Part shown: positions 1 through 6,453 of the stretch, piece by piece
Numbering within the stretch: the first letter of the stretch is position 1
Layout of the letters: every line of letters starts with the position of its first letter
DNA from: an uncultured Verrucomicrobiota bacterium
GTDB taxonomy: Bacteria > Verrucomicrobiota > Verrucomicrobiia > Opitutales > Opitutaceae
DNA length: 7,522 bases
Reading direction: 5' to 3'
NCBI GenBank assembly: GCA_903919625.1
Contig: CAIXIZ010000401.1
Coordinates: 1-7,522, forward strand
Translations under genes and position numbers: made by a program
Notes under the pieces: generated by a model
Seen by the model: the letters and a program-made list of their open reading frames with translations, nothing else
Database searches by the model: none
Told to the model about the DNA's origin: nothing

Positions 1-655
1 GGGGGCTGGAGGAGTTGACGAGCGCGCGGCCGGCCGCCTCGTCGTCGGAGGGGAGGAGATTAAAATGAATTTCGGAGCAGGGGCCGCAGGGGCCGGTGTC
101 GCCCATCTGCCAGAAATTGTCCTTACGGTTTCCGGGGACGATATGGACGGCGGGGTCGAGGCCGGCGGCGCGGAAAAGACCCGTCCAAATGGCCGCAGCC
201 TCGTGGTCAAACTCGGAAGGGTCGCCGGGCTTGGGTGCATAGACGGTGGCGAAGAGACGCTTCGGCGGGATGCCCCAGACCTTGGTGAGCAATTCCCAGC
301 CCCAGGTGAGCGACTCCTTCTTGAAATAGTCGCCGAAGGACCAGTTGCCGAGCATCTCAAAGAGCGTGTGGTGGTAGGTGTCGAAGCCGACGTCCTCGAG
401 GTCGTTGTGCTTGCCGCCCGCGCGAATGCATTTCTGGGTGTCGGCGGCGCGGGTGTCCTTCGATGGTCTGGCGCCGGCCCATTTGGAAACATCGGGTGCG
501 CGGTCGCCCAGGAAGACGGGCACGAACTGGTTCATGCCGGCATTGGTGAAGAGCAGTCCGGGAGAATCGGGCAGCAGCGACGACGACGGCACCAGAGTAT
601 GGCCGTGGGCGGCGAAAAAATCGAGAAAGGAGGTGCGGAGCTGGGCGGAGGTCAT
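1..655 (-). CDS. alaS: Alanyl-tRNA synthetase, N-terminal part (cut by window edge)
   Basis: This encodes the first 218 codons of AlaRS, the cytoplasmic class II synthetase that charges tRNA-Ala with alanine. The reading frame is open from the ATG at 655 down to the window edge. Visible family motifs are SSSLLPDSPGLLFTNAGMNQ (residues 24-43), the motif-2 region CIRAGGKHNDLEDVG (76-90), FEMLGNWSFGDYF (99-111) and DNFWQMGDTGPCGPCSEIH (179-197), all in the order found in bacterial AlaRS. The start is chosen because MTSAQLRTSFLDFF matches the usual AlaRS N-terminus. No Shine-Dalgarno sequence precedes it. The remaining catalytic domain and the tRNA-recognition, editing and C-terminal domains lie outside the window. 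Function is certain from the motifs. The gene is transcribed away from the HTH-receiver gene, with a 618-base gap between them. Confidence -1.
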   Translation of the reverse strand, partial: MTSAQLRTSFLDFFAAHGHTLVPSSSLLPDSPGLLFTNAGMNQFVPVFLGDRAPDVSKWAGARPSKDTRAADTQKCIRAGGKHNDLEDVGFDTYHHTLFEMLGNWSFGDYFKKESLTWGWELLTKVWGIPPKRLFATVYAPKPGDPSEFDHEAAAIWTGLFRAAGLDPAVHIVPGNRKDNFWQMGDTGPCGPCSEIHFNLLPSDDEAAGRALVNSSSP

Positions 656-663
656 GCGGAAAA

Positions 664-693
664 TAGCGAGGAGCGGGTAGTGAGTAGCGAGCA
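664..693. repeat. Degenerate short tandem repeat upstream of alaS
   Basis: The stretch consists of imperfect copies of a short GAG/TAG-rich unit (tagcgag, gagcggg, tagtgag, tagcgag). On the alaS sense strand it reads as a pyrimidine-rich leader directly in front of the start codon. It could be a decayed simple-sequence repeat or part of the alaS 5' leader. It is short and imperfect, so the call is tentative. Confidence -1.
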
Positions 694-1001
694 GACAGAA
701 CTGGCGAGCAAAAGGCAGGAGACAGGAGTCGGGAGCCGGAATCAAGACGCAGCGTCAGGGTCAGGATAGAAAGGAAGCCGGCGGAGGGGCGATGGGATTT
801 TTACACCGCAAACGGAAATTCATCCCAGATTTCCCCGGATTCGTGGCAGAAAACCGCCGGTTCGTCACAAAGCGTGGGCAGAGAAGAGCATTTTCGGACA
901 GGACGGCGATGGCTGAAACAGGCTCGTCAAACATCCTTTCCTCGCCAGCAAATTTCAAAACCTCATCTCCGCCTGATAAAACCCGGCTGCAACGTTATTG
1001 G

Positions 1002-1097
1002 CCGCACCACATACAACCCATCGTGGAGAACGCGGTCCGCTATGGGGTCGAGCGCCGCAAGGTCGATATTGGCCGGGTGACTTGGCAGGCATGAGAT
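1002..1097 (+). pseudogene. Remnant resembling the LytS-type histidine kinase N-box
   Basis: Frame 3 here reads PHHIQPIVENAVRYGVERRK followed by about ten residues and a TGA stop at 1095-1097. LytS/YehU-family histidine kinases carry a signature of the form LQPLVENAxxHGI at the start of their ATP-binding domain, and this stretch matches it almost residue for residue. Nothing else of a kinase is visible: the sequence upstream in this frame lacks the sensor, membrane and H-box regions, and no G-box follows in any frame. I read it as a relic of a deleted or decayed kinase gene. A chance match is possible but unlikely for so specific a motif. A short functional peptide cannot be excluded. Confidence -1.
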
Positions 1098-1174
1098 CCG
1101 TCGGGTTGAGGATGATCCTTCCCTCATCCTGCGGTATACGGCGGCGCCAAAAATCCGATTCCTCGGCGCGGGCG

Positions 1175-1273
1175 GGAAATTTTTATTTGCTATGCAACAT
1201 AATGATGCGACACCCAGGTTGTCACTTTTAGTCTATTGTGGTTATTTGGATAGCTGATAAGCTGTTAGCCACA
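1175..1273 (+). promoter_or_regulatory. AT-rich upstream region of the HTH-receiver gene
   Basis: This is the most AT-rich stretch of the window and sits directly ahead of the plus-strand regulator gene. It contains CATAAT (1198-1203, five of six matches to a -10 box, but without a good -35 at the right spacing), TTGTCA (1219-1224, a -35-like hexamer without a convincing -10), an interrupted palindrome TTGC-TAT-GCAA (1187-1197) and an imperfect inverted repeat GCGACA/TGTCAC (1207-1225). XRE-type regulators often bind such short inverted repeats near their own promoter, so autoregulation is plausible. That is inference; no single promoter can be assigned. Confidence -1.
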
Positions 1274-2017
1274 ATGACAGAGCAGACTCCCCCCACGCAG
1301 ACTGAATCTGACCATCAGGCCCGTTTTGGGCAGGTGGTCAGAAAATGTCGGCGCGGATTGGGCATCACGCAGGAAGAACTGGCGTGGCGGGCAAACATGC
1401 ACCGGTCTTATATCGCGGACATTGAGCGAGGCGGGCGCAACATCACGCTGCGCAGCATCGCGAAACTGGCCTGGGCGTTGCAGGTGTCAGTGAGCAGTCT
1501 GATGCATTCGCTCGATGCCTCCGCTGCGCAGGCCGTAGACGAAGGCGGAAGCCAATCGGGCCGCGAACTGCGGGAAATATTGCTCGTGGAGGACAACCCG
1601 GAGGACGTCGAGCTGACGGTGCGGGCATTTAAGCGCGCCAATTTCTCCAATCCGGTGTCAGTTGCACGCGACGGCCAGGAGGCATTGGACCGGCTGTTTC
1701 AGCCGGCGAACCGCCCGGCCCATCCCGGGTTTGTCCTCCCGCTGCTGATCCTGCTGGGCCTCAAACTGCCCAGGCTCTCCGGACTGGAGGTGCTGCGCCG
1801 GCTCAAACAGGACAAACGCACCCGAAAGATCCCGGTGGTGGTGCTGACCATTTCCCAGCATGATCAGGAGATGGTTGAATGTGCCCGTCTGGGGGCGGAA
1901 GACTGCATCATCCGGCCGGTCAGTCTCGAGCGGCTCTGCCGGGTGATATCCCGGCTGAATTTGCACTGGGAACTGACGCCCGCCGGAATTGCCGCCCGGA
2001 AAAACCAACCGGCGTAG
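1274..2017 (+). CDS. XRE helix-turn-helix / atypical receiver-domain fusion regulator
   Basis: This encodes a 247-residue cytoplasmic regulator. Residues 18-77 form an XRE/Cro-type helix-turn-helix (GITQEELAWRANMHRSYIAD, then IERGGRNITLRSIAKLAWAL). After a linker of about 25 residues, residues 101-232 form a CheY-like receiver of the Rcp1-like type (ILLVEDNPEDVEL, VARDGQEALDRL, RKIPVVVLTIS, LGAEDCIIRPVS). The acidic pair E106/D107 and T192 are kept. The phospho-acceptor position in LILLGLKLPRLSGLEVL is Gly162 (codon GGC at 1757-1759) instead of Asp, and the conserved Lys before Pro is Arg214. The domain is therefore probably not switched by normal phosphorylation. The ATG at 1274 is preferred because the HTH begins soon after it; a GTG at 1238 would add 12 residues. 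No SD is seen. Its target is unknown, and autoregulation is only a guess. It ends 26 bases before the convergent birA. Confidence -1.
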   Translation: MTEQTPPTQTESDHQARFGQVVRKCRRGLGITQEELAWRANMHRSYIADIERGGRNITLRSIAKLAWALQVSVSSLMHSLDASAAQAVDEGGSQSGRELREILLVEDNPEDVELTVRAFKRANFSNPVSVARDGQEALDRLFQPANRPAHPGFVLPLLILLGLKLPRLSGLEVLRRLKQDKRTRKIPVVVLTISQHDQEMVECARLGAEDCIIRPVSLERLCRVISRLNLHWELTPAGIAARKNQPA

Positions 2018-2043
2018 GTGCTGGCGGGGGCAGGCGCCCAAGT

Positions 2044-3042
2044 TCATTTTTCGATGGTCACTTCGCCGGCGCGGAAGCGGGCGGTGCCGTTCCTGGCGGT
2101 GCGGAGGATCAGCGCGCCTTCGTCATCAATGCCGAGCGCGGTGCCGCTCACGCGGTGCTCCCCCTGCAGGACGGCCACGGTTTGTCCGCGCAGCAAATCG
2201 TAACGGTTCCAAAGATCGGCAAAAGTCTCATGGAAGCTGCCGTCGACAAACCGGCCGTAGGCGAGGAGCACCCGGCCGAGGAGGGCGGCGGCGAAACGGT
2301 TGACGTCGAGCGGGGCGCGGGTGTGTTCGGCGAGCGAGATCGCGCGGCCGGCCAGCTCGCGCGGCCAGGTTCCGGCGGAACTGTTGACGTTGAGGCCCAG
2401 CCCGAAGACGAGATCACGGATCTGGTCCGCGTCCATCCGCGCCTCGGTGAGCATGCCGCCCGCCTTGCGCCGGTCGAAGAGGAGGTCGTTGGGCCACTTC
2501 AGCCCGGGGGTCACGCCGCAGAAATTGGCGACCAGCTCGCAGATGTTGACCCCCATCCAGAGGGTGAACATTTGCATGCGGGCGGGGGCGAGCAGCGGAC
2601 GAAAGGCGAAGCTGACGTAGAGGTTGCCATTGTCGGCGCTGTGCCACGCGCGCCCCAGCCGGCCGCGACCCTTGGACTGGCGGCGGGCAATCACGGCAAA
2701 CGGCGCGGCGCGCCCCTCGGCCAGCTGGCGGGCCGCCTCGTCGTTGGTGCTGTCCACCTCATCGAGCAGAATGAGGGGGCAGTCGCGGCCGTGACTGCGC
2801 AGATGGGCCACAATCAGGGAGGCATGCAGGACGGTCGGACAGGCGGTGAGCCGGTAGCCCCGGGCCCGCACCGCCGTGAAAGCAAAGCCTTGGGTGCGGA
2901 GTTTTTCCATCTGCTGCCAGACGGCGACGCGGCTGACGCCAAGCTGGCGCGCCAGCGCGGCGCCGGAAACCGGATTTTTCCCGGCGGCGAGCATCGCGCC
3001 GAGAATGAGCACTTCCGGGGTGGGGCGGGGGAGCTTGCTCAT
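2044..3042 (-). CDS. birA: Biotin--[acetyl-CoA-carboxylase] ligase with N-terminal HTH
   Basis: This encodes a 332-residue biotin-protein ligase, which makes biotinyl-AMP and attaches biotin to the carrier domain of acetyl-CoA carboxylase and related enzymes. Residues about 9-65 form a winged helix-turn-helix (GAALARQLGVSRVAVWQQME), so this is a class II (BirA-like) enzyme that could also repress biotin genes. The catalytic domain shows DEVDSTNDEA (94-103), the biotin-adenylate loop KGRGRLGRAW (124-133), LKWPNDLL (181-188), KAGGMLTEA (193-201) and GLGLNVN (214-220). A C-terminal domain follows from about residue 280. KAGGM is a slight variant of the common KxAGIL. Its ATG overlaps the nadC stop by 4 bases, so it is the second gene of an operon and probably translationally coupled. 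No biotin operator or biotin synthesis gene is visible in the window. Confidence -1.
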   Translation of the reverse strand: MSKLPRPTPEVLILGAMLAAGKNPVSGAALARQLGVSRVAVWQQMEKLRTQGFAFTAVRARGYRLTACPTVLHASLIVAHLRSHGRDCPLILLDEVDSTNDEAARQLAEGRAAPFAVIARRQSKGRGRLGRAWHSADNGNLYVSFAFRPLLAPARMQMFTLWMGVNICELVANFCGVTPGLKWPNDLLFDRRKAGGMLTEARMDADQIRDLVFGLGLNVNSSAGTWPRELAGRAISLAEHTRAPLDVNRFAAALLGRVLLAYGRFVDGSFHETFADLWNRYDLLRGQTVAVLQGEHRVSGTALGIDDEGALILRTARNGTARFRAGEVTIEK

Positions 3043-4049
3043 GGACGCCAGTCGAGGCCGATGTCGCCCCAGACGCTGTGGTGGACGAGTGCGCCGGTGG
3101 AGATGAAGCTGAGGCCGAGGCCGGCGTACCGGGAGATGCGTTGCAACGTGATGCCGCCGCTCGCCTCGGTGCAGGCGCGACCGGCGATGAGCGCCACGGC
3201 CCGCCGGATTTGCGCGGGGGTGAAATTGTCGAGAAGGATCACATCCGCGCCGGCCGCCAGGACCGCGGGAATTTGCGCCAGCGCATCCACCTCGACCTCG
3301 ACGGGAAGAGCCGGGGCGGCGCGGCGGGAGGCGGCCACGGCGGAGGCGAGGGCGGACGGCCGTTGCAAGGGTGAGGGGGAAAGCCGGCCTTTCGCCGCCG
3401 GCGCGGTGGTGAAGCCGAGCACGGCGAGGTGGTTGTCCTTGAGCATGACCCGGTCAAAGAGGCCGAGCCGATGATTCCAGCCGCCACCGCAGGCCACGGC
3501 ATATTTCTCCAGCATCCGGTGCCCGGGGGTGGTTTTGCGGGTGTCGAGCAAATGGGTGTGACGGTCACCGAGCGCGGTGACAAAACCGCGCGTGTGGGTG
3601 GCGATGCCGGAGAGCCGCTGGATAAAATTAAGGATCACGCGCTCAGCGGCGAGCAGGCTGGCCGGATGGCCACTGAGCGTGGCCAGCACGTCACCGGCCG
3701 CCACGGCGCCGCCATCCCGGACGCGGAACCGCACTTTGGCGCGGCCGGGATAGGCCGAAAGGATGAGGGGAATCAGCGGGAGGCCGCACGCCACGAGCGC
3801 TTCACGGGCGACCAAGTCGGCCTGGGCGAAACGGGGCCGGGAAGAACGGGTGGCGGCGGATTTGGCCGGCCTGAGCCATGCGCCGGCCAAGGCGGAGGTG
3901 GATTGATCCCCCGTCCGGCCTGGTCTGATGCGCAGGCCGAGCCCGGCGAGATCTTCGTCGCGGGCCATCGCAATGAGCCGACGCAGGTAGACAGGGTCCA
4001 AGTCGGCCCAGGTGAGTCGGTGAAGCAGTCTGGCGGCGGCAGCGCGCAT
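3039..4049 (-). CDS. nadC: Nicotinate-nucleotide pyrophosphorylase (carboxylating)
   Basis: This encodes quinolinate phosphoribosyltransferase, which converts quinolinate and PRPP to nicotinate mononucleotide, CO2 and pyrophosphate in de novo NAD synthesis. From the ATG at 4049 it is 336 residues, longer than the usual 280-300. Family motifs are LLDTRKTTPGHR (167-178), CGGGWNHRLGLFD (187-199), KDNH (204-207), VEVEVDAL (250-257), ILLDNF (271-276), EASGGI (295-300) and LSFISTGAL (313-321). The extra length lies in a Ser/Arg/Ala-rich stretch near 52-78 and an Ala/Pro/Ser-rich stretch near 213-248, both outside the motifs. The frame continues upstream to ATGs at 4157 and 4175, but those would overlap the divergent gene at 4156, and the added residues look unconserved. 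I therefore prefer 4049. No SD precedes any of the three. It is the first gene of an operon with birA. Confidence -1.
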   Translation of the reverse strand: MRAAAARLLHRLTWADLDPVYLRRLIAMARDEDLAGLGLRIRPGRTGDQSTSALAGAWLRPAKSAATRSSRPRFAQADLVAREALVACGLPLIPLILSAYPGRAKVRFRVRDGGAVAAGDVLATLSGHPASLLAAERVILNFIQRLSGIATHTRGFVTALGDRHTHLLDTRKTTPGHRMLEKYAVACGGGWNHRLGLFDRVMLKDNHLAVLGFTTAPAAKGRLSPSPLQRPSALASAVAASRRAAPALPVEVEVDALAQIPAVLAAGADVILLDNFTPAQIRRAVALIAGRACTEASGGITLQRISRYAGLGLSFISTGALVHHSVWGDIGLDWRP

Positions 4050-4155
4050 CGGGGGAGGGGAAACGCCGCCGGGCCCGGTCGCAAGCCAGGAAGCAGCCAG
4101 CCGCCTTGTTGCGGCACCGGCTTGCGTCCGCCCGCGGTCGGGGTCAAATGGCCGC

Positions 4156-4437
4156 ATGACGTGCGATGAGTTCAAGGCGCAGACTGATCCCGCCCCGTTC
4201 AGCCAGCTGCTGCAGGCGATGTGGCATGACGCTCACGACAACTGGTCACGGGCGCATGAACTGGCCCAATCCGAACCTGGCCCGACCGGGGCGTGGATTC
4301 ATGCCTACCTGCACCGCAAGGAAGGCGATGCGGGCAATGCCCGTTATTGGTATGCGCGGGCGGGCCGCCCATTTTTTGGCGGCGCGCTCGAGGCCGAATG
4401 GTCGGCCATCACGACTGCGCTCCTGTCCGCTCACTAA
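4156..4437 (+). CDS. Small conserved protein of unknown function
   Basis: This encodes a 93-residue soluble protein without signal peptide or membrane segment. It resembles a small family of hypothetical proteins seen in several bacterial phyla, recognised from two conserved blocks: LLQAMWHDAHDNWSRAHELA (18-37) and WIHAYLHRKEGDAGNARYWY (47-66), followed by ARAGRP and a C-terminal helix with EAEW. The repeated helix pattern, rich in Trp, His and Tyr, resembles tetratricopeptide-like helical pairs, but no biochemical role is known to me. It is transcribed divergently from nadC with about 106 bases between the start codons and converges on argS. The start at 4156 gives the usual short N-terminus ahead of the first block; no SD is present. 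It is a real gene with high confidence; its function is unassigned. Confidence -1.
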   Translation: MTCDEFKAQTDPAPFSQLLQAMWHDAHDNWSRAHELAQSEPGPTGAWIHAYLHRKEGDAGNARYWYARAGRPFFGGALEAEWSAITTALLSAH

Positions 4438-4444
4438 GCCTTGC

Positions 4445-4483
4445 AAAACAGGGCGGCGCACCCAGCGGGTCGCGCCTGCCCTG
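4445..4483 (-). terminator. Probable rho-independent terminator of argS
   Basis: A strong hairpin lies between the convergent small gene and argS. CAGGGC (4449-4454) pairs with GCCCTG (4478-4483), GGCGC (4455-4459) with GCGCC (4472-4476), and ACCC (4460-4463) with GGGT (4467-4470). That gives 15 base pairs with two single-base bulges and an AGC loop. Reading on the minus strand, the stem is followed at once by TGTTTTGC, which suits the end of argS about 73 bases after its stop. In the plus direction no T-run follows, so it would be a weaker terminator for the small gene. Confidence -1.
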
Positions 4484-4555
4484 GTCGAATCCGTACAGTC
4501 TGAATAATGCGAGACGTTGGAATTTTGTGATACCAGGTTCATTACATGGAACCGG

Positions 4556-6322
4556 TCACATCCGTTGCAGCGTGCGGAGGCCGAGGAGGCCCAGGCCGGT
4601 TTCCAGCATCAGCAGGGTGCGGGCACAGAGCAGAAGGCGGCGGGCCCGGACGGGCGCGTCCTCCACGGCGACTTTGTCCGCGGCATAGAACGCGCTAAAC
4701 TCCCCCGCCAGCTCATAGAGATAGAGGCAGAGGAAATGGGGACGGAGCTGGGCCGTGGCGGTTTGGACCGCTTCCGGAAATTTCACGAGCTTGCGGGCGA
4801 GCGCGAGTTCGGCGGCGGTGTCCAGGCCGCCCGCGCCTGCCTCGGCGGCACGGTCACCCGGCTCCAGGCTGAGCTTGCGAAAAATGGAGTGGATCCGCGC
4901 GACGGCGTAGAGCAGGTAGGCGGCGGTGTTGCCTTCGAGCGAGATCATCTTGTCCCAGGCGAAGACATAGTCGCTGGAACGGTTTTGGGCGAGATCCGCA
5001 TACTGCACCGAACCGACACCCACCACCGCCGCGATGGCATGGCGCTCCGCCTCGGGGAGGTCGGAGCTTCTTTCGCCGACGAGCTGAAACGCCCGTTCCT
5101 CGGCCTCGGCCAGCAGGTCCTTCAGCTTGATGTTTTCACCGCTTTTGGTCTTGAGCGGCCTGCCGCCCTCGCCGAGCACGGTGCCAAAGGAGATGTGCTC
5201 CAGGCGCGGCAGGCGGCGGTTGGTTCCGGCGAACCATTTTTGCGCCGTCAGAAACAGCTGCTCACAGTGGTCGCCCTGCCGGGAATCGATGACATAGGCG
5301 ATCGCATCGGCGTGAAAGTGTTCGCACCGGTAAAGCAGGGTGGCGAGGTCGGTCGAGGCGTAGTTGGCCGCACCGTCAGACTTGCGGATGATGAAGGGCT
5401 GCTCCCGGTAGCGCGGGTGCTCCGGATGAAACACGACGAGTGCGCCCTGGCTTTCGACCGCGAGGCCGGCGGCGGTGAGCTCGGCATAGACCTGCGCGAC
5501 CTTGTCATTGTAAAAACTTTCGCCGAGCTCGTGATCGAAACGGATGCCCAGCCGGTCGTAGATCTGCTGAAACGCGCCCCGGGAGACTTCCCCGATTTTT
5601 TTCCACAGCGCGAGATTGTCCGGATCACCGGCCTGCAGTTTCACCAGCTCCTGCTGGGCCTCCCTGAGCACGGCCGGGTCGGCTTCCGCCGCCGCATGGC
5701 CGGCCTTGTAGAGCCGTTCGAATTCCTCGAGCGGGTCGCGGGCAAAGGCGGCCGCGTCGAGGTGGCGGCGGTAGGCCCAGATGATTTTGCCAAACTGCGT
5801 GCCCCAGTCACCGATGTGATTGTCCCGGATGACCCGGGCGCCGCCGAACACGAGCAGGCGCGCAATGGCCTCGCCGATGACGGCGGAGCGCAGGTGGCCG
5901 ACATGCATCTGCTTGGCGGTGTTTGGCGAGCTGTAATCCACGACCCAATGCTGGCCGCGCAGCGGCGAGTTTTCCGCCGCGCCCTGTTCCAGCGCGGCAC
6001 GGCCGGCCCACCCCGTCAGCCATTGCTGCAGGGTGGCGGGCCGCAGCGTGAAATTGATGAAACCCGGGCCGGCCACGGCGATGTCACACGCATCGCGGAC
6101 AGGAGCGGCGAGCGCCGCGACCAGCTGATCCGCGACGGCGCGGGGGTTGAGTCGGTGCGCCTTGGCGTAACCCAGCACACCGTTGGCCTGGAAATCGCCG
6201 TGCCGGGAATCGGCCACGCGCACCTCGGGCACAAAGGCGCCGGCATCGGCGAGGCCGGCGGCATGTGCCGCGGCCTGCAGGTCGGCGTCGAGCCGGGCGG
6301 CGAAGTTGAACGAAAGGTCCAT
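4556..6322 (-). CDS. argS: Arginyl-tRNA synthetase
   Basis: This encodes a complete class I ArgRS of 588 residues, a normal length for the family, which charges tRNA-Arg in the cytoplasm. The N-terminal additional domain covers about residues 1-110 and includes GPGFINF (85-91). The catalytic domain has the HIGH-type signature SSPNTAKQMHVGHLRSAVIG (131-150), RDNHIGDWGTQFG (166-178) and YASTDLA (321-327). The KMSKS region is degenerate, with LKTKSGENIKLKDLL (390-404), which is normal for many ArgRSs. The C-terminal DALR-type anticodon-binding domain runs from about 465 to the end, finishing LGLLGLRTLQRM. The start at 6322 begins directly with the N-terminal domain; no SD is seen. A candidate promoter lies about 35-70 bases upstream, and a hairpin terminator follows. 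The gene is divergent from the phosphorylase homologue. Confidence -1.
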   Translation of the reverse strand: MDLSFNFAARLDADLQAAAHAAGLADAGAFVPEVRVADSRHGDFQANGVLGYAKAHRLNPRAVADQLVAALAAPVRDACDIAVAGPGFINFTLRPATLQQWLTGWAGRAALEQGAAENSPLRGQHWVVDYSSPNTAKQMHVGHLRSAVIGEAIARLLVFGGARVIRDNHIGDWGTQFGKIIWAYRRHLDAAAFARDPLEEFERLYKAGHAAAEADPAVLREAQQELVKLQAGDPDNLALWKKIGEVSRGAFQQIYDRLGIRFDHELGESFYNDKVAQVYAELTAAGLAVESQGALVVFHPEHPRYREQPFIIRKSDGAANYASTDLATLLYRCEHFHADAIAYVIDSRQGDHCEQLFLTAQKWFAGTNRRLPRLEHISFGTVLGEGGRPLKTKSGENIKLKDLLAEAEERAFQLVGERSSDLPEAERHAIAAVVGVGSVQYADLAQNRSSDYVFAWDKMISLEGNTAAYLLYAVARIHSIFRKLSLEPGDRAAEAGAGGLDTAAELALARKLVKFPEAVQTATAQLRPHFLCLYLYELAGEFSAFYAADKVAVEDAPVRARRLLLCARTLLMLETGLGLLGLRTLQRM

Positions 6323-6364
6323 CTGCCCACGACACGCGGCACGGAACCAACGGGCAAGGGCGTT

Positions 6365-6393
6365 TTTATGGATTTGTCGCCCGCCTGTAACAA
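6365..6393 (-). promoter_or_regulatory. Candidate sigma-70-type promoter for argS
   Basis: On the minus strand, TTGTTA (6393-6388, four of six matches to the -35 consensus) is separated by exactly 17 bases from CATAAA (6370-6365, four of six matches to the -10). Transcription would begin near 6358 and give a leader of about 35 bases before the argS ATG. The position and spacing are good and the boxes are moderate. It lies in the 131-base gap shared with the divergent phosphorylase gene, for which no comparable promoter is seen. Confidence -1.
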
Positions 6394-6453
6394 TAGGCTC
6401 GACATTTGCCGCCGAACCCGCTCCGCTGATTCCTCGCGTCCATTCGCCCTACG

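Larger units (their letters stand above)
656..1273. other. Intergenic region between divergent alaS and HTH-receiver gene
   Basis: No intact gene is supported in these 618 bases. G+C falls to about one half at 841-960 and to 38 of 100 bases at 1181-1280, well below the flanking genes. Contents that can be pointed to are a degenerate short repeat (664-693), an orphan histidine-kinase-like stretch (1002-1094), a perfect 7-bp inverted repeat with an 8-base loop (AGGATGA at 1109-1115, TCATCCT at 1124-1130), and an AT-rich block upstream of the plus-strand gene. Short open frames here have no recognisable domains except the kinase-like piece. Promoters for both flanking genes should lie here, but no strong sigma-70-type pair is visible for alaS. 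Confidence -1.

Noticed and set aside
65..769. Open frame of 234 codons on the plus strand
   Set aside because: It is antisense to alaS, which reads with unbroken AlaRS motifs on the minus strand.
1109..1130. Perfect 7-bp hairpin in the alaS/regulator gap
   Set aside because: No T-run follows on either strand and no gene ends there. It is mentioned with the intergenic region but not called as a terminator or RNA.
2018..2055. Possible terminator between the HTH-receiver gene and birA (GGGC-AGGC-GCCC followed by a T-rich stretch)
   Set aside because: The stem is only 4 bp, and the T-run begins some bases later inside the birA coding end. It is too weak to call.
1879..3474. Long open frame (531 codons) on the plus strand
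   Set aside because: It lies antisense to birA and nadC, which show full family motifs. The product is Gly/Glu/Arg-rich without domains, as expected for shadow frames in GC-rich DNA.
3429..4169. Open frame of 246 codons on the plus strand
   Set aside because: It is the antisense shadow of nadC, low in complexity and without motifs.
6374..6406. Possible promoter for the phosphorylase homologue (TTGTCG with downstream AACAAT)
   Set aside because: The spacing between the boxes is about 9 bases, far from the required 16-18.
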